NCBI GenBank assembly: GCA_002694345.1
Contig: NZLV01000235.1
Span: 1-12,372 of the forward strand
Direction of reading: 5' to 3'
DNA from: Maricaulis sp.
Lineage (GTDB): Bacteria > Pseudomonadota > Alphaproteobacteria > Caulobacterales > Maricaulaceae
Length of the DNA stretch: 12,372 nucleotides
Position numbers and translations under genes: made by a program. Below are positions 6,455 to 12,372 of this stretch, in pieces. Under the pieces are notes generated by a model, which was not told the origin of the DNA, did not search any database, and worked only from the letters and a program-made list of their open reading frames with translations. How positions within the stretch are numbered: the first letter of the stretch is position 1; each line of letters starts with the position of its first letter.

Positions 6455-7615
6455 CTAGTCCTCATCGTCTGTCTGGATCTCTACCACGACCGTTTGGCCG
6501 CCCTCCAGCTCGATGACCTGGCGTTCGCCATCGCCGCTGCGGAATTCCAGGCGTTCCACCCGGCGCATGTGATGGCCGTCATCGCCGCGACCGGCAGCCC
6601 CGGCGAGGCGGTCCGATTCGAGCTGGTTGAGCCATTCGGTCAGATCGTCACCGGTTTGCTCTTCGCCATTCACCCAGACCCGGCGGCGGCCATCCTCGTC
6701 CTGTTCGACACGGACATTGCGGCTTTCGCGCTGCGCCTGCTGCTCGCGGAAGATGGCGGCGTCATGATCGCTGCGCCATTCCCAGCGATGCTGCACGCCC
6801 TCCGAATCCTCCGCTTCGCCATGGCGGCGGATGATTTCGATGCGGCGCTCCTCGCGGGCGGCCCGCGCCATTTCGCGTTCGGCCCGGGCCATGTCGCGGG
6901 CGGCTTCGCGCAGTTCGACACGCACGCGGCGGCGCTCGCCTTCCATCTCCGTCATCTCCGCGCGAACCTCGCGCATGGCTTCCCGCATTTCCTCGCGGGC
7001 CTCGCGCAGGGCTTCGCGAACCTCTTCGCGTTCTTCCGCGCTCAAGTCTTCCCAGTCGTCACCATGGTGGCGGCCGTTTTCAAGGCCGGCCATCGCCGCT
7101 TCCAGCGATTCCATGATGGTCTCGTGCAGGTCTTCACCGCCTTCATCGTCAAAGGCGAAGGCATAGGCGTGGACGCCGTCTTCGCTTTCAAAGCGCGCGC
7201 GGATTTCCTCGCCCATCCGGGCCAGGTGCTCGGCGCGCTCGGCCATGTGGATCTCGAACTCCTGGTCGAGTTCCATATCGAAATCTCCGCCGACAACCCG
7301 GACCGTGTCGCCATCGACAATCACGACGCTGTGGTCGCTGGCCTCAACCACCTGGCCATCGATGCGGACTTCGCCATCCTCGATCTCGATGGTCTGGCCA
7401 TTGACGGTGATCACCGTGTCCTCGCCATCGCGTTCCATGTGGAGCGTGCGTTCGCCGTTGGCGCCGCGCAGCTCGATGATGGGGCCATCGCCGCCGATCA
7501 TGACATTGTGGTCCGCCTGAACACGGACACGGGTTTCCTGTTTTTCGCCATCCAGAGCAAAGGCTGCGGCGCTCAAGGTCGCGACGGAAATGCCGGCAAG
7601 TAGAATTCGTTTCAT
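6455..7615 (-). CDS. Secreted protein with long charged helix, function unknown
   Basis: A 386-residue protein I do not recognise. MKRILLAGISVATLSAAAFA (1-20) is a signal peptide. Residues 36-115 alternate short beta strands with Asp/Gly turns (HMERDGEDTVITVNGQTIEI, EVRIDGQVVEASDHSVVIVD). A long helix, about 161-268, is made almost only of Glu, Arg, Ala and Met (EEREEVREALREAREEM and similar i to i+4 Glu/Arg pairs), so it is a coiled coil or a stable single helix. The C-terminal part returns to strands, with RRRVWVNGEEQTGDDLTEWL and an acidic end QTDDED. No cysteine and no catalytic motif is seen. The ATG at 7615 has GAGGGA 5 bases upstream; the frame stays open further up but without a start of similar quality. 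It is a single-gene unit with its own terminator, and a periplasmic location is inferred. Confidence 0.75.
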   Translation of the reverse strand: MKRILLAGISVATLSAAAFALDGEKQETRVRVQADHNVMIGGDGPIIELRGANGERTLHMERDGEDTVITVNGQTIEIEDGEVRIDGQVVEASDHSVVIVDGDTVRVVGGDFDMELDQEFEIHMAERAEHLARMGEEIRARFESEDGVHAYAFAFDDEGGEDLHETIMESLEAAMAGLENGRHHGDDWEDLSAEEREEVREALREAREEMREAMREVRAEMTEMEGERRRVRVELREAARDMARAEREMARAAREERRIEIIRRHGEAEDSEGVQHRWEWRSDHDAAIFREQQAQRESRNVRVEQDEDGRRRVWVNGEEQTGDDLTEWLNQLESDRLAGAAGRGDDGHHMRRVERLEFRSGDGERQVIELEGGQTVVVEIQTDDED

Positions 7616-7715
7616 GTCAGTCCCTCGTTTTCCCGAGCTTACAATGGATCGGCCAGCCTTACGGTGCCTGTTCTGTGTTCTGAATATTTCGTCACACTTT
7701 GAACCGCCTTCCCAC

Positions 7716-7752
7716 AAAAAAGACGCGGCGAACCGGAAGACCGGCCGCCGCG
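7716..7752 (-). terminator. Orphan leftward intrinsic terminator
   Basis: On the minus strand, CGCGGCG (7752-7746) pairs with CGCCGCG (7730-7724), and after a small C/AA interior loop CCGG (7744-7741) pairs with CCGG (7736-7733) around TCTT. The strand then reads TCTTTTTTG. The loop is identical to that of the terminator at 6386-6421. No minus-strand gene ends here: upstream on that strand is only intergenic DNA and then the antisense of the GH3 gene. It therefore ends an unannotated short transcript or acts as a leader attenuator for the gene starting at 7615. Confidence 0.65.
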
Positions 7753-7772
7753 GGAAGTTGGCAGTTAAAGGG

Positions 7773-7839
7773 GCCGCAATCGTGAGCAATCGCGGCAGAT
7801 GCCACCCTGTCAGCGCCCGCAGAACGGCGCGATTGCGGC
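7773..7839. repeat. GCAATCG direct repeats with inverted partner
   Basis: GCCGCAATCG (7773-7782) and GCAATCGCG (7786-7794) share GCAATCG spaced 10 bases apart. The stretch CGCGATTGCGGC (7828-7839) is the exact inverse of both: it can pair over 10 bp with the first or over 9 bp with the second, but not both at once. This may be a protein operator with half-sites one helical turn apart, an RNA switch, or both. Confidence 0.6.
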
Positions 7840-7934
7840 GGCGTGACCATTTCGACATGTTGGCCGGGCTTGCGATTTGGGCTGGCCTGCCGCTTGCTTT
7901 GATCCGGGACGCAGAAAGTTTCAGGGACCGTGTC

Positions 7935-9041
7935 GTGGTGCGTTTAGATCGTCGAAAACTGCTTCAATCCGGATTGGCGCTGGCAGGGATGGGTCTGACC
8001 CCGTCTGTTCTGGCGCAGGTCGGCGAACGCCCGCTGGCGGAAAAGATCGGCCAGATGCTGCTCATGGGCTTCATCGGACGGGATGACCAGTCGGACGGAG
8101 CCGGGATCGTTGCGGCCCATCTTTCGGCCCGCCGGATCGGCGGCGTGCTCTTCCTGCGCCACAATGTCCGCTCGCGGGAGGGCGCAGAGAGTTCGGCACG
8201 CCTGTTCCGGCAGGCTGACCCGTCTGCCTGGATGGCGATCGACCAGGAAGGCGGACTGGTCCAGCGCCTGTCCCGCGATCTGGGCTATTCGCCCATTCCG
8301 CGCGCCATGCAGGTTGCCGAGGGGCAAAGCCCGGACGAGGCCGCAGACCTCTACCGCCAGGCTGCCCGGGAATTTCACGCAGCCGGCTTCAACATGAATC
8401 TGGCGCCGGTCGCGGATGTGCATGATCCGGACAATTCGGTGATCGGCCGGCATGGCCGGGCCTATGGCACGCAGGGCAGCCGTATCGCGGACTATGCCAG
8501 TGCTTTCATCGACGCCTTCGAGGCCGAGGGCTCGGTCTGTGCGATCAAGCATTTCCCCGGCCATGGCCGTTCGCGGGGGGACAGCCATGACGGGTTTGTC
8601 GACATCACCCAGACCTGGAGCGAAGCGGAGCTGGAGCCCTTCCGGCAATTGATCAATCGCGGCCGCGCCCATCTGGTGATGGGCGGCCACCTCACGCTGG
8701 GCACCGTGGATCCCAGCGGCCAGCCGGTGACCTTCTCCCGGCTCGTGCTGGAAGGTTTGCTGCGCGAACAGCTCGGCTTCACCGGCGCCATCATGACCGA
8801 TGATCTGGACATGGCGGCAATCCGGAACAACTACAATCAGCGCGAAGCGGTGCTGCGCTCCATCGAGGCCGGCAATGACATCGTGATGATGTCCAATTCC
8901 GCCAGCCCGGATCCCGAACTGCCCCAGAATTTCATCCGCTGGGTCAGCGAAGCGATTGCCGAGGGCCGTTTGTCCGAACACCGCATCAACCAGTCCGCTG
9001 CACGCCTGGCCGTGCTGAAACAGCGGGTGGGGCTGGGCTAG
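7935..9041 (+). CDS. Glycoside hydrolase family 3 enzyme, beta-N-acetylhexosaminidase-like, Tat-exported
   Basis: A 368-residue single-domain GH3 enzyme of the NagZ type, expected to remove terminal N-acetylglucosamine from peptidoglycan fragments or chitin oligomers. IDQEGGLVQRL is at 102-112, KHFPGHG at 205-211, the acid/base pair Asp-Ser-His at 216-218, and the nucleophile is probably D289 in FTGAIMTDDLDM. Residues 1-27 read as a twin-arginine signal (DRRKLLQSG, a hydrophobic run, then SVLA), which would place the enzyme in the periplasm. The classical proteobacterial NagZ is cytoplasmic. I place the start at GTG 7935 (7938 also possible) because AGGGA lies 7 bases before it and the signal begins at once. 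A GTG at 7782 with AAAGGGG in front would bury the signal about 55 residues in. The stop codon overlaps that of the convergent hydrolase gene. Confidence 0.87.
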   Translation: MVRLDRRKLLQSGLALAGMGLTPSVLAQVGERPLAEKIGQMLLMGFIGRDDQSDGAGIVAAHLSARRIGGVLFLRHNVRSREGAESSARLFRQADPSAWMAIDQEGGLVQRLSRDLGYSPIPRAMQVAEGQSPDEAADLYRQAAREFHAAGFNMNLAPVADVHDPDNSVIGRHGRAYGTQGSRIADYASAFIDAFEAEGSVCAIKHFPGHGRSRGDSHDGFVDITQTWSEAELEPFRQLINRGRAHLVMGGHLTLGTVDPSGQPVTFSRLVLEGLLREQLGFTGAIMTDDLDMAAIRNNYNQREAVLRSIEAGNDIVMMSNSASPDPELPQNFIRWVSEAIAEGRLSEHRINQSAARLAVLKQRVGLG

Positions 9042-10141
9042 TCTTCGGCTGCGGGCGCGGGGTCCAGCGTTTCCAGAAACAGATCACGCGCCAGCAGGCC
9101 GGCAATGTCCGGTCGGTCCCGGTTCACATGGGCAATCGCGGTCACGTCATGGCTGATGCTGCGGATCACGATCGTCCCGTAGCCGGCAATCGATCCACCA
9201 TGGGTCACGGCCGTGAAACCCCGCTCATCCTCGATATAGCTCGGGCCCAGAGCCCGGTATCGGCCTCCCCCGCGATCAAAGCGATCGCTCAGCATGGATG
9301 CGCCCAGTTCGGACAGGGCCCCATCGGGCCGGAAGACGGCATCAACGAAGTCTGCGGTCTCGCCGATCGTCGCGAAGATGCCGCCATCCGGACCATTGTT
9401 TTCCTGCAGCCAGTAGGCATCCGCTTCCGGGTCGATCTCGCTGCCATAGCCATGGATCACATCCCGCGGATCGAACTGGATATTGTAGCCGGTGGCGTCC
9501 AGTCCGAGGGGTTCGAACACGGTGGACCGGTAGAGCTGTTCCAGCGATTGACCGGTCACCTGCTCTGCAACCAGCGCCAGATATTGGTAATTCGTGTTGG
9601 AGTAGGCGTGGTCTGCCCCCGGCTCGAAATCGGCCGGCACGCCGTGGATATGAGCCAGCGTCCGCTCGGGTGTATTGAGATGCACCGTGTCCACAAGGGA
9701 AAACCAGGTGTCGTCATAATAGTCCGGGATGCCGCTTGTATGATTGAGCAGTTGGCGCACGGTGGCCTGGTCGGCATTGGCAATGCCGTCGATCCAATGC
9801 GGATCGATCAAATCGGCCAGCCGGTCGTCCAGGGCAATCCGGCCATCCAGGATCAGCCGGTGAATGACGGCGGCCGTGTAGAGCTTGCCGACGCTGGCCA
9901 TGCGGATGAACTGGTCGGACGCGATCGGCAGGCCGGTCTCGCGATTGGCCAGTCCGCGCGCCACGATGATCCGGTCCTCCCCCTCCTCGATCAGGACAAG
10001 AGCGCCGGGAATGCCGGTCTCAGCGAGGAGCGCATCAATCCGGGCGGTGATATCCGCTTCGTCCGGCAGATCGGCCCAGGCCGAGCTGCTCAAGACAAGG
10101 CTCAGCCCACAACAGGCGGCAAGGCGGGAAACGCGGGACAT
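9038..10141 (-). CDS. Secreted serine hydrolase of the beta-lactamase/DD-peptidase superfamily
   Basis: A 367-residue protein of the class C beta-lactamase-like family (Pfam Beta-lactamase), which includes DD-carboxypeptidases, DD-endopeptidases and esterases. Residues 1-23 are a signal peptide ending in AWA. The catalytic set is complete: S83-V-G-K86 (nucleophile Ser and Lys), Y180-S-N182, and H314-G-G316 in place of KTG. LLNHTSGIPDYY at about 131-142 is typical of the family. The substrate cannot be told from these motifs; many members are not true beta-lactamases. The ATG at 10141 has GGAGA 6 bases upstream. It is convergent with the GH3 gene (CTAG overlap) and divergent from the Lrp-type regulator 103 bp away, which may control it. 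A shared role with the GH3 enzyme in cell-wall turnover is an inference. Confidence 0.9.
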   Translation of the reverse strand: MSRVSRLAACCGLSLVLSSSAWADLPDEADITARIDALLAETGIPGALVLIEEGEDRIIVARGLANRETGLPIASDQFIRMASVGKLYTAAVIHRLILDGRIALDDRLADLIDPHWIDGIANADQATVRQLLNHTSGIPDYYDDTWFSLVDTVHLNTPERTLAHIHGVPADFEPGADHAYSNTNYQYLALVAEQVTGQSLEQLYRSTVFEPLGLDATGYNIQFDPRDVIHGYGSEIDPEADAYWLQENNGPDGGIFATIGETADFVDAVFRPDGALSELGASMLSDRFDRGGGRYRALGPSYIEDERGFTAVTHGGSIAGYGTIVIRSISHDVTAIAHVNRDRPDIAGLLARDLFLETLDPAPAAED

Positions 10142-10193
10142 GGACTTCTCCGAATGGTTGGTGTGCCAGTCTAGTCGGAAGCTCTGCGCGAAT

Positions 10194-10230
10194 ACCGGCG
10201 ATTTCCGCACTTGAACCGGCGAATTTCGCC
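10194..10230. promoter_or_regulatory. Tandem operator-like repeats between the regulator and the hydrolase gene
   Basis: ACCGGCGATTTCCGC at 10194-10208 and ACCGGCGAATTTCGCC at 10215-10230 are near-identical copies whose starts are 21 bases apart, two helical turns. The second contains a perfect palindrome, GGCGAA-T-TTCGCC (10218-10230), centred at 10224. They lie across the -35 and spacer of the regulator's candidate promoter, and 53 to 90 bases before the divergent hydrolase ATG. Lrp-type proteins bind several phased sites and usually repress their own gene, so autoregulation is likely. Confidence 0.5.
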
Positions 10231-10240
10231 GTGTCTGATA
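10211..10240 (+). promoter_or_regulatory. Candidate promoter of the Lrp-type gene, probably leaderless transcript
   Basis: TTGAAC at 10211-10216 and TCTGAT at 10234-10239 (17 apart; CTGATA at 10235 with 18) form a plausible promoter. Its start point would fall at about 10245-10247, on the ATG itself. The only purine run before the ATG, AGGG at 10240-10243, is one base away and too close to be a normal ribosome site. This agrees with leaderless translation. Confidence 0.4.
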
Positions 10241-10244
10241 GGGC

Positions 10245-10727
10245 ATGTCCTTGGATGCGTTTGATCGGGCCATATTGGCCATTGTGCAGACCGATAACCG
10301 TCTGCCGAACCGGATAATTGCCGAGCGGGTCAATCTGTCTGAAACCGCCGTGCGACGACGGCTCGACCATCTGCGTGAGGTCGGACTGATCCGGGCTGAT
10401 GTGGCCCTGGTCGACCGCGACGCGCTGGGTCAGACTTTGATTGTTGCGGTCACCTTTGCGGATGACACGCCGGAGATCTACCAGGCCTTTCGTGCCCGTA
10501 TGTGCGCCGACCCTCATGTGTCCCAATGCTATTCCATCGCCGGGGATGTCGACTTCATCATTCTGGTCCACGCCCCCAGCCTGACGGCCTATGAGAGATG
10601 GGCTGAGATTCAATTGCTCGGTGATCCTGGCGTGCGGCGTTTCGAAACGAGCGTGGTCTTCACCACCCACAAATTCGACACTGCCGTGCCGTTTGACGCG
10701 GACAATGGCGAGACGGGCGGCCGCTAG
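10245..10727 (+). CDS. Lrp/AsnC-family transcriptional regulator
   Basis: A 160-residue DNA-binding protein. Residues about 4-50 form the AsnC-type winged helix-turn-helix (FDRAILAIVQTDNRLPNRII, then SETAVRRRLDHLREVGLI), followed by a linker strand and the ligand-binding RAM domain (about 62-150: LGQTLIVAVTF, CYSIAGDVDFIILVHAP, VRRFETSVVFTTHKF). The family assembles into octamers and often senses amino acids; the effector here is unknown. The length is normal. The start at 10245 is fixed by the family N-terminus (SLDAFDRAIL) and lacks a proper ribosome site. It is divergent from the serine hydrolase gene and convergent with the S9 peptidase. Control of these two catabolic or peptidase genes would make sense, since peptide breakdown yields amino acids, but it is inferred from position only. 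Confidence 0.93.
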   Translation: MSLDAFDRAILAIVQTDNRLPNRIIAERVNLSETAVRRRLDHLREVGLIRADVALVDRDALGQTLIVAVTFADDTPEIYQAFRARMCADPHVSQCYSIAGDVDFIILVHAPSLTAYERWAEIQLLGDPGVRRFETSVVFTTHKFDTAVPFDADNGETGGR

Positions 10728-10735
10728 ACCGCCCG
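10714..10735. terminator. Hairpin between the convergent regulator and peptidase genes
   Basis: CGGGCGG at 10714-10720 and CCGCCCG at 10729-10735 form a 7-bp GC stem with an 8-nt loop that contains the regulator's TAG. Neither strand has a T-run after it, so termination is uncertain. It is the only structure in the 15-bp gap between the two stop codons. Confidence 0.35.
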
Positions 10736-10742
10736 ACTGGAC

Positions 10743-12372
10743 CTACTCCCCATCCCCTTTCAGATACTCATCCAGAAAGCTCACATAGGCCTCCGAAGCC
10801 GTGATGCGGTTTTCGCGGCGGCGGAAGCCGTGGCCTTCGTCGGGGAAGAGGACGTATTCCACCGGCACGCCATTGGCTTCCACGGCGGCGACGAGTTCAT
10901 CGCTTTCCACCTGCAGCACGCGCGGATCATTGGCGCCCTGGATGACCAGGAGCGGTTTGGTGATCTGGTCGGCGTGGAAGAGCGGGGAGATGGCGTGGTG
11001 ACGCTCGGCATCGGTGGCCGGGTCGCCCATCTCGTCATAGAGCGCTTCGCGGAAGCTCTCCCACCAGGGCGGGATGGAGGCCAGGGTGCGTTCCCAATTG
11101 GTGACGCCGAAAATATTGATCCCCACTTCGAAGGCATCGGGATGGAAGGTGAGGGCGGCTGCGGTCATGAAGCCGCCATAGGAGCCGCCGATCACGCCGA
11201 CCTGGTCGGCATTGACCCAGTCCTGCTGGCGCAGCCATTCCCCGGCGGACACGATGTCCATCAGGTCTTCCTCGCCATGACGGCGGTCATCCATGTGGAA
11301 GAAGGTTTTGCCGTAGCCGGACGAGCCGCGATTATTGGCGGCGTAGACGGCATAGCCATGATTGACCAGGTGCTGGATGGTGGCGGAATAGCCGATCCGG
11401 CTCTGCCCGCCCGGACCGCCATGCACCCAGACCAGGGCCGGCACGGGATTGTCCGCGCTGGCGCCGTGCGGACGATAGAGAATGCCCGGGATTTCCAGCC
11501 CGTCGAAACTCTCGAACCGCACCACTTCAGCATCCACCATCTCGTCTTCGGAGATCGCCGGATTGAGCGCATTGGTCAGCTGGGCATGGGCCTGGCTGGC
11601 CAGGTCTACGACATGGAGATTGGAGGGCGAGGTCGCCGAATTGATCAGGAAGGCCACCCGGCCTTCATCCCGCGAGAAGCGGACCGAGCCCAGATCGCCG
11701 GCCGGAAGCTCCGGCAGGGCCAGGTCTTCGCCCGTGCGCGTATCGGTGATCGTCACCTCGGTGCGGGCATCGGCATTGATGCCGGATACCCGGTAATCGC
11801 CGGACGGTGAGTAGATGACGAATTGAACATCCCAGTCCGCCTCGATCAGCGGCGCGGTCTCGCCGGTCGTCAGATCATAGGTCCAGGCCTGGTTGAACTC
11901 GCCGTGCTCGTCCGTGGCATAGACCAGTTGCGAACTGTCCGGCGTGAAGGTGTAGACGCCATGCGCGATATTGCCCTCATGCTCGGTGATGAGGCGCGGC
12001 GTGGCATCGCCGGAGGCCAGGTCGACCAGAAGGATGTCGCTGTCCGCCGAGGTGCGGTTGCGCACCAGGGCCAGCCAGCGGCCGTCCGGGCTGACATCGC
12101 CGATGTCCAGCGAGTCGTCATTCTGGAACACGACACCGCTCTCATAGCTCAGCGTGTCATAGGCATAGATGTCCATCGCGGTCTGGTCGCGCTCATTGGT
12201 CATCACCCACATGTCCGACCCGTCCGGCGACCAGCCGAGGAATTGCGCGCGGACTTCATCGCCCGGCGTGATGTCATTCAGGCGGCCATCGAGTTCGCGC
12301 ACAAAGATGTGGTTGATCTCATTGCCGCCAGTGTCGGCGGTGACCACGGCGCGGTCGTCACCGGGGAACCAG
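10743..12372 (-). CDS. S9-family serine peptidase (prolyl oligopeptidase/acylaminoacyl peptidase type), N-terminus outside the window
   Basis: The 542 visible residues are the C-terminal part; the frame is open at the right edge (...WFPGDDRAVVTADTGGN), so the start is missing. The first roughly 270 residues are a beta-propeller with repeated WSPDG, VSPDGRWLAL, FTPDSSQLVY and YSPSGDYRV blades. The rest is an alpha/beta hydrolase: oxyanion segment VWVHGGPGGQ, NNRGSSGYGK, nucleophile Ser in GGSYGGFM (codon 11181-11183), Asp in GANDPRV (codon 10926-10928) and His in DEGHGF (codon 10830-10832). The triad is complete. Such enzymes cut short peptides and many bacterial ones are exported; a signal peptide cannot be checked here. 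The earliest in-frame GTG, at 12347, is within the propeller and is not the true start. Confidence 0.92.
   Translation of the reverse strand, partial: WFPGDDRAVVTADTGGNEINHIFVRELDGRLNDITPGDEVRAQFLGWSPDGSDMWVMTNERDQTAMDIYAYDTLSYESGVVFQNDDSLDIGDVSPDGRWLALVRNRTSADSDILLVDLASGDATPRLITEHEGNIAHGVYTFTPDSSQLVYATDEHGEFNQAWTYDLTTGETAPLIEADWDVQFVIYSPSGDYRVSGINADARTEVTITDTRTGEDLALPELPAGDLGSVRFSRDEGRVAFLINSATSPSNLHVVDLASQAHAQLTNALNPAISEDEMVDAEVVRFESFDGLEIPGILYRPHGASADNPVPALVWVHGGPGGQSRIGYSATIQHLVNHGYAVYAANNRGSSGYGKTFFHMDDRRHGEEDLMDIVSAGEWLRQQDWVNADQVGVIGGSYGGFMTAAALTFHPDAFEVGINIFGVTNWERTLASIPPWWESFREALYDEMGDPATDAERHHAISPLFHADQITKPLLVIQGANDPRVLQVESDELVAAVEANGVPVEYVLFPDEGHGFRRRENRITASEAYVSFLDEYLKGDGE

Larger units (their letters stand above)
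7616..7934. other. Divergent intergenic region, 319 bp, with repeats and an orphan terminator
   Basis: No convincing gene lies between the helical secreted protein (minus) and the GH3 enzyme (plus). Both flanking frames stay open into it, but only weak start sites are present. It should hold both promoters; I cannot place either with confidence. It contains a leftward terminator (7716-7752), two direct copies of GCAATCG (7776 and 7786), and an inverted match at 7828-7839. Confidence 0.6.

Noticed and set aside
6494..7603. Open frame of 369 codons on the plus strand, opposite the helical secreted protein
   Set aside because: It lacks a ribosome site and any recognisable domain. The opposite frame has a signal peptide, ribosome site and terminator. 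The Glu/Arg-rich helix (GAG/CGC codons) explains why the antisense lacks stops.
7741..7860. tRNA-like or small-protein gene on the minus strand between the divergent genes
   Set aside because: No cloverleaf with a proper T-arm and acceptor stem can be drawn, and the short frames there have no ribosome site. Only the terminator and repeats are supported.
7782..7934. Upstream GTG start for the GH3 gene with AAAGGGG in front
   Set aside because: It would put about 50 Arg-rich residues before the Tat signal and make that signal internal. GTG 7935 with AGGGA fits better, though the ribosome-like AAAGGGG is notable.

Overview
The window reads as a chromosomal segment of a GC-rich Gram-negative alphaproteobacterium, most likely a stalked or budding marine type (Caulobacterales/Maricaulales, e.g. 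Hyphomonadaceae or Maricaulaceae). This is inferred from an alphaproteobacterial-type histidyl-tRNA synthetase, a SapC-family protein near a TonB-dependent receptor, an OmpW porin, a ScsB-like reductant transporter and several exported hydrolases. No database search was possible. I see no insertion sequence, phage gene, CRISPR array, tRNA or rRNA.

Layout, left to right. (1) 1-86: C-terminal tail of an outer-membrane receptor, then a hairpin. (2) 211-828: OmpW-family outer-membrane protein with its own terminator. (3) 998-1780: SapC-family protein with its own terminator. (4) 1941-4040: ScsB/DsbD-type membrane disulfide reductase, convergent with and overlapping by 4 bp (5) 4037-4510 (minus), a small secreted protein of unknown function. 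(6) 4693-6168: hisS, followed by a structured region that ends in a strong intrinsic terminator and may be a small RNA. (7) 6455-7615 (minus): an unrecognised secreted protein with a long charged helix and its own terminator. (8) A 319-bp divergent intergenic region with an orphan leftward terminator and mutually exclusive inverted repeats. (9) 7935-9041: a GH3 glycosidase with a probable Tat signal, again overlapping by CTAG (10) 9038-10141 (minus), a secreted serine beta-lactamase-like hydrolase. (11) 10245-10727: an Lrp/AsnC regulator, divergent from (10), with operator-like repeats and a probable leaderless start. (12) 10743 to the right edge (minus): the C-terminal 542 residues of an S9 prolyl-oligopeptidase-family peptidase.

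Most products act in the envelope: outer membrane (1, 2), inner membrane and periplasm (4, 5, 7, 9, 10, probably 12). Only hisS and the Lrp regulator are clearly cytoplasmic; SapC has no visible export signal. The genes form mostly single-gene transcription units separated by terminators rather than one operon. I do not see a clear new multi-gene defence or metabolic system. The most interesting signals are in non-coding DNA: the post-hisS structured RNA, the switch-like repeats at 7716-7839, and the Lrp promoter repeats. The tetranucleotide CTAG is also rare here and sits almost only on stop codons.
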